Positions 7,471 through 9,115 of a stretch of DNA of 9,115 nt are shown here, piece by piece. Numbering within the stretch: the first letter of the stretch is position 1; each line of letters opens with the position of its first letter. The DNA comes from JAFLCA01 sp041907145 (GTDB lineage Bacteria > Bdellovibrionota_C > UBA2361 > JAFLCA01): the NCBI GenBank assembly GCA_041907145.1, contig JAYRHW010000221.1, forward strand, positions 1 to 9,115, in the 5' to 3' direction. The notes beneath the pieces are model-generated. The model saw only the letters and a program-made list of their open reading frames with translations, was not told the origin of the DNA and did not search any database. A program made the translations under genes and the position numbers.

Positions 7471-7478
7471 AAAGGAGT

Positions 7479-9115
7479 TTAGTCTCTCAAGAGCCGAAGC
7501 GCTAGCGAAGGAAGTTGGTTGGCCTGTGCGAGAAGAGCAGCGCCAGTCTGCTGCAACAAGCTTAGACGCGTGTAATTTGCGGCCTCAAACCCGATATCAG
7601 CGTTCATGATTCTTCCAGCTGCTGCTTCCGAGTTCTCCCGCGCCGCCTGCAGGGTGTTTAACGCAGAGCCTATGCGGCTAAGCGATGCACCAAACTTTCC
7701 TCGAGTTTGGGAGACTTTGTCCATGGCGCTGTCTATTGTGGCCAAGGCATTGCGGGCGTTGACGGCGTTGAGCAATGAAAAATCATCCAAGGCGATCACG
7801 CTCGTGGTGGAGGAGCTGTTCGCCACATCAACCACCGAAATATACGCATCAACACCGGTCGGCCCACTGAGAGGATCAGACGAGAAGGCGTCCATAAATC
7901 CGTCGCCATTCATGTCTCCTCCGACGAGACCAAAAGTCTCGCTCGAAATGGGGGAGAGCCTTGCGCCCCAAAAGGAATATCCGCCTGCCTGATCACCGAT
8001 ATAATAGTTGAGCTGCGCCGCTCCATTATTAACAATTATGTCCTTAACTCCGTCGCCGTTTACATCTCCGACAATTGCTTCATTCGGCGAAGAAAGGCTA
8101 TCAGTCAGTACCGCGCCGGCGGTAAATCCTCCGAGACCATTTCCCCTGAAGACTCGGGCAGAGTTTGAAGTGAATCCGATATAATCATCATATCCGTCAC
8201 CATCGATGTCTCCAGCAGTTTGCGCACCAGAAGTACCCAGCCCATTCAAAGAGGTCTTCGCTGAAAAGTCGGTCCCTGTTCCTGTGAACAACTCAACGTT
8301 GCCACCCGAATAGCCGATTAGGTCCTTCTCACTGCTGCCGATGAACTGCCCGACCGCTATTTGAATGATATTGTTAGTGGTAGCTTTGGTGGAAACTGTA
8401 GCGCCGAAGTCACCGTATCCATCACCAGTGAGCGTGAGGAAGTTCTTGCCCTTTGCAAACACAATGTCGAGGTTTCCGTCCCCATCCATATCCGCGACCA
8501 CGGGTCGAACCTGCGACAGGCTTCCGAGTTCAAAGGAATTAACTATTGTAGCACCGCCACTGCCGTCGGATTGGTATATATCTAGATGACCCGTGGTATA
8601 CCCAATCACAAAGTCATCATTTCCATCATTATTGAAGTCACCCGTAGCCACTCCGGCAACGGTGAACCCGTAGCTGCCGACAGTCTGAGACTTGGTAAAG
8701 CCAGAGCCATCGCTCAGCGATACCGTCACCAAGCCCGAGCTGTAATCTGCAGTTATAAGATCATCCATCCCATCATTGTTGACGTCCCCAATGCCGAAGT
8801 CACTGAACGACCCTGTCCAGGCTCGCGGTGAGTAAACATCGGATAAAATGTTTGACGTTGCCGTGGTAGTCGTCGAGCCTGTGCCGGAAATCCCGAGGTT
8901 AATGTTCATGTTGGCAAAGCGCCCGGATCCCAACTGTATTCCAACTGCCGACTCTGAGTTGTTGACGAGCTGAATGCCATTGAACTTGGTCGTGGCTTGC
9001 ATGCGCTGAAACTCAGCTGCAAGCGACTGGGCCTCGCGGTCTATGGATCGACGCTGCGTGGCGGTAAAGGTTCCGTTAGCCGACTGCACGGCAAGCTCAC
9101 GCATCCGCGTTAAAA
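7479..9115 (-). CDS. Flagellin with a VCBS/FG-GAP beta-propeller in its variable region, N-terminus outside the window
   Basis: The frame is open to the right edge (codons L-T-R precede the M at 9104), so this gene is cut by the window. Numbers here count from that M. Residues 1-72 match the second half of the flagellin N-terminal D1 domain: MRELAVQSANGT, then ATTKFNGIQLV. Residues 436-541 are the C-terminal D1/D0 domain: NALATIDSAMDKVSQTRGKF, then RIMNADIGFEAANYTRLSLL and the flagellin ending AQANQLPSLALRLLRD. Between them, where most flagellins have D2/D3 domains, lie seven repeats of about 48 residues with Ca-loop motifs such as GDIDGDGYDD (about 98-425). Ser/Thr-rich linkers flank the insert on both sides. 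There is no cysteine in the visible protein. The product should be exported through the flagellar channel and polymerise through D0/D1, leaving the propeller on the filament surface. Both flagellin halves are in one uninterrupted frame, so this is a true fusion. Confidence 0.93.
   Translation of the reverse strand, partial: LTRMRELAVQSANGTFTATQRRSIDREAQSLAAEFQRMQATTKFNGIQLVNNSESAVGIQLGSGRFANMNINLGISGTGSTTTTATSNILSDVYSPRAWTGSFSDFGIGDVNNDGMDDLITADYSSGLVTVSLSDGSGFTKSQTVGSYGFTVAGVATGDFNNDGNDDFVIGYTTGHLDIYQSDGSGGATIVNSFELGSLSQVRPVVADMDGDGNLDIVFAKGKNFLTLTGDGYGDFGATVSTKATTNNIIQIAVGQFIGSSEKDLIGYSGGNVELFTGTGTDFSAKTSLNGLGTSGAQTAGDIDGDGYDDYIGFTSNSARVFRGNGLGGFTAGAVLTDSLSSPNEAIVGDVNGDGVKDIIVNNGAAQLNYYIGDQAGGYSFWGARLSPISSETFGLVGGDMNGDGFMDAFSSDPLSGPTGVDAYISVVDVANSSSTTSVIALDDFSLLNAVNARNALATIDSAMDKVSQTRGKFGASLSRIGSALNTLQAARENSEAAAGRIMNADIGFEAANYTRLSLLQQTGAALLAQANQLPSLALRLLRD
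7830..8813 (-). repeat. Seven VCBS/FG-GAP blades inside the flagellin
   Basis: The calcium-loop cores, in translation order, are GDVNNDGMDD (8760-8789), GDFNNDGNDD (8613-8642), ADMDGDGNLD (8466-8495), GQFIGSSEKD (8322-8351), GDIDGDGYDD (8184-8213), GDVNGDGVKD (8040-8069) and GDMNGDGFMD (7890-7919). Their spacing is 49, 49, 48, 46, 48 and 50 residues. Each is preceded by a short hydrophobic or Gly/Ala strand and followed by a hydrophobic strand. Seven units fit one closed seven-bladed propeller as in integrin alpha subunits and VCBS lectin-like proteins. The fourth core has lost most Asp ligands. The copies are diverged at the DNA level, so this is not a fresh tandem amplification. The outer limits are approximate. 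Confidence 0.88.

Noticed and set aside
7606..7992. A 128-codon plus-strand open frame opposite the flagellin
   Set aside because: It mirrors the flagellin C-terminal domain and last propeller blade; no independent coding signal is visible.
7830..8813. A CRISPR-like or recently amplified DNA repeat array
   Set aside because: The periodicity exists only in the protein; the DNA copies are diverged and lie within an uninterrupted coding frame.
9102..9104. ATG at 9104 as the start of the flagellin gene
   Set aside because: The frame continues upstream to the window edge (L-T-R before the M), and MRELAVQ is an internal flagellin motif normally about 90 residues from the true N-terminus.

Overview
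All genes that can be supported in this 9.1 kb window lie on the minus strand, so transcription runs from the right end to the left. Base composition is moderate, by eye near 50% GC. The mix suggests a flagellated, Gram-negative-type bacterium: a flagellin gene, a secreted protein with a Sec signal peptide, and a PhoH / 7TM-HD phosphohydrolase / YbeY cluster of the kind found in deltaproteobacteria-like lineages as well as Gram-positives. The lineage is only a guess; no rRNA or other phylogenetic marker is present except alaS.

Layout in the direction of transcription. (1) 9115-7479: a flagellin whose extreme N-terminus lies outside the window. Its surface-exposed variable region is replaced by seven regularly spaced VCBS/FG-GAP calcium-binding repeats, which look like one complete seven-bladed beta-propeller. 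(2) 7470-6730: a multi-pass membrane protein with PQ-loop-like features, starting 8 nt after the flagellin stop. (3) A 92-nt gap, then 6637-3977: a full-length alanyl-tRNA synthetase (alaS). (4) 3976-2957: a PhoH/YbeZ-type ATPase whose GTG start directly follows the alaS stop. (5) 2938-1319: a membrane-bound HD-domain phosphohydrolase of the PgpH/YqfF family (probable c-di-AMP phosphodiesterase) that lacks the usual extracellular HDED domain and has a charged C-terminal tail. (6) 1413-955: YbeY endoribonuclease, whose start lies inside the HD gene. (7) A 128-nt gap with a plausible promoter, then 826-1: the 5' part of a secreted protein of unknown function that runs off the left edge.

The four genes alaS-phoH-pgpH-ybeY are so tightly packed (0 nt, 18 nt, then a 95-nt overlap) that they almost certainly form one operon joining tRNA charging, rRNA/ribosome maturation (YbeZ-YbeY) and probable c-di-AMP turnover. 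The standout feature is the flagellin-propeller fusion: if assembled, each filament subunit would display an integrin-like calcium-binding propeller on the filament surface.
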